A DNA stretch of 64,000 bases from Lunularia cruciata. Its lineage: Eukaryota > Streptophyta > Marchantiopsida > Lunulariales > Lunulariaceae. Location of the stretch: contig OX419758.1 in NCBI GenBank assembly GCA_948567375.1, forward strand, positions 11,909,001 to 11,973,000. Direction: 5' to 3'. The position numbers and the translations under genes were made by a program. Shown here in pieces: positions 63,647-64,000 of the stretch (the stretch's first letter is position 1; the number at the start of each line of letters is the position of its first letter). The notes beneath the pieces were generated by a model. That model made no database searches, was not told where the DNA came from, and saw only the letters and a list, made by a program, of their open reading frames with translations.

Positions 63647-63970
63647 ATTTCACCTGGTACAACGGACGAGCACCTTATCATGGCCACTGGGTTAGAACGC
63701 ATGTCCAACAATAGCTCGTATTTGGTTGCCTGCGAGAACGGTCACGAAATTGGAGACAAAGGCTCTCAAGGCGATGCCGTGAATAACCGAAAGTTTGAAA
63801 GGGTGTACAAACTTCCTAATTTCCACCATGTTTATACAAACCATGCGCGTCACCCTTTAAGTGCGCTGTACACAGATGAAGCTCACAAATTTTTGGTTTC
63901 CCATGGCGTCGATTCTCATCTTGGTCCAGATATGTGGAACAGTATCGTGAGAGCCAAGAGCCCTGAGCTT
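63647..63970 (+). CDS. Second coding exon of an unrecognised host gene
   Basis: Acceptor CCCTTAG, then 108 codons in one open frame, then donor GTAAGT at 63,971. The product includes MATGLERMSNNSSYLVACEN, RVYKLPNFHHVYTNHARHP and LYTDEAHKFLVSHGVDSHLG. The exon length is exactly divisible by three and both splice signals are good, which supports a real gene continuing past the window edge. No domain is recognised. AR.....YTDE..KFLV is shared with the minus-strand exon at 701-970. ATGs inside this exon could be alternative starts. Confidence 0.6.
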
Positions 63971-64000
63971 GTAAGTTTCATTTTTGTGGGCACAGATGCC

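Noticed and set aside
1-64000. Transfer RNA or ribosomal RNA genes
   Set aside because: Apart from the primer-binding sites, which match only 14-18 bases of tRNA ends, I found no cloverleaf-like or rRNA sequence by eye.

Overview
This window is nuclear DNA of a plant. It is AT-rich, almost filled with nested LTR retrotransposons, and has only scraps of low-copy gene sequence at its two ends. The primer-binding sites match plant-type tRNAs (initiator Met and Glu). The LTRs start TGTAACA and the elements are Ty3/gypsy types with plant-like reverse transcriptase motifs, so a land plant or close relative is likely. My guess is a non-angiosperm with TE-rich chromosomes, but nothing here fixes the species.

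Layout. 1-970: low-copy DNA with a probable terminal exon on the minus strand. 1,026-7,400: short tandem repeats and decayed coding DNA of a family (here 'F') with an LTR at 3,574-4,310 and a long coiled-coil protein on the minus strand. 7,404-34,258 (+): a very old composite Ty3/gypsy element (here 'E5'). It reads truncated 5' LTR, unrecognised gag region, retropepsin, a C5-cytosine DNA methyltransferase-like domain, RT-RNase H-integrase, a C-terminal PHD finger and a 3' LTR. E5 has been broken by a young intact element E1 (11,241-19,042, +), a chromodomain element E4 (19,571-25,205, -) and a tandem-repeat-rich insertion (about 27,200-30,053). 34,380-37,060: another gypsy relic on the minus strand (E6). 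37,310-38,289: patchwork of LTR fragments. 38,290-46,091 (+): E2, nearly identical to E1, inserted in the LTR of a second integrase-PHD relic (P, to 48,214, -). 48,215-49,129: fragment of the E1 family. 49,130-52,532: second F copy. 52,533-59,694 (-): E3, third member of the E1 family, with its integrase deleted. 59,695-62,000: relic of a gag/protease region (E7). 63,524-63,970: the first two exons of a plausible host gene running off the right edge.

How the parts work. E1 and E2 are structurally complete: LTRs of 679 bp, a tRNA-Glu primer site, three short upstream ORFs, and one 1,608-codon gag-pol ORF carrying gag, zinc knuckle, protease, RT, RNase H and integrase. They look able to support copying, and E3, which has lost its integrase, could only move with help from them. 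E4 carries a chromodomain, which in its family targets integration to chromatin, and heat-shock-element-like arrays in its promoter region.

The most unusual system is E5. It once combined a DNA methyltransferase-like domain with a PHD-type chromatin reader in one retroelement. Both E4 and E5 are riddled with stops, mostly TGA or TAG where arginine or glutamine would fit. That is the pattern expected if methylated cytosines in CG and CHG contexts decayed to thymine.
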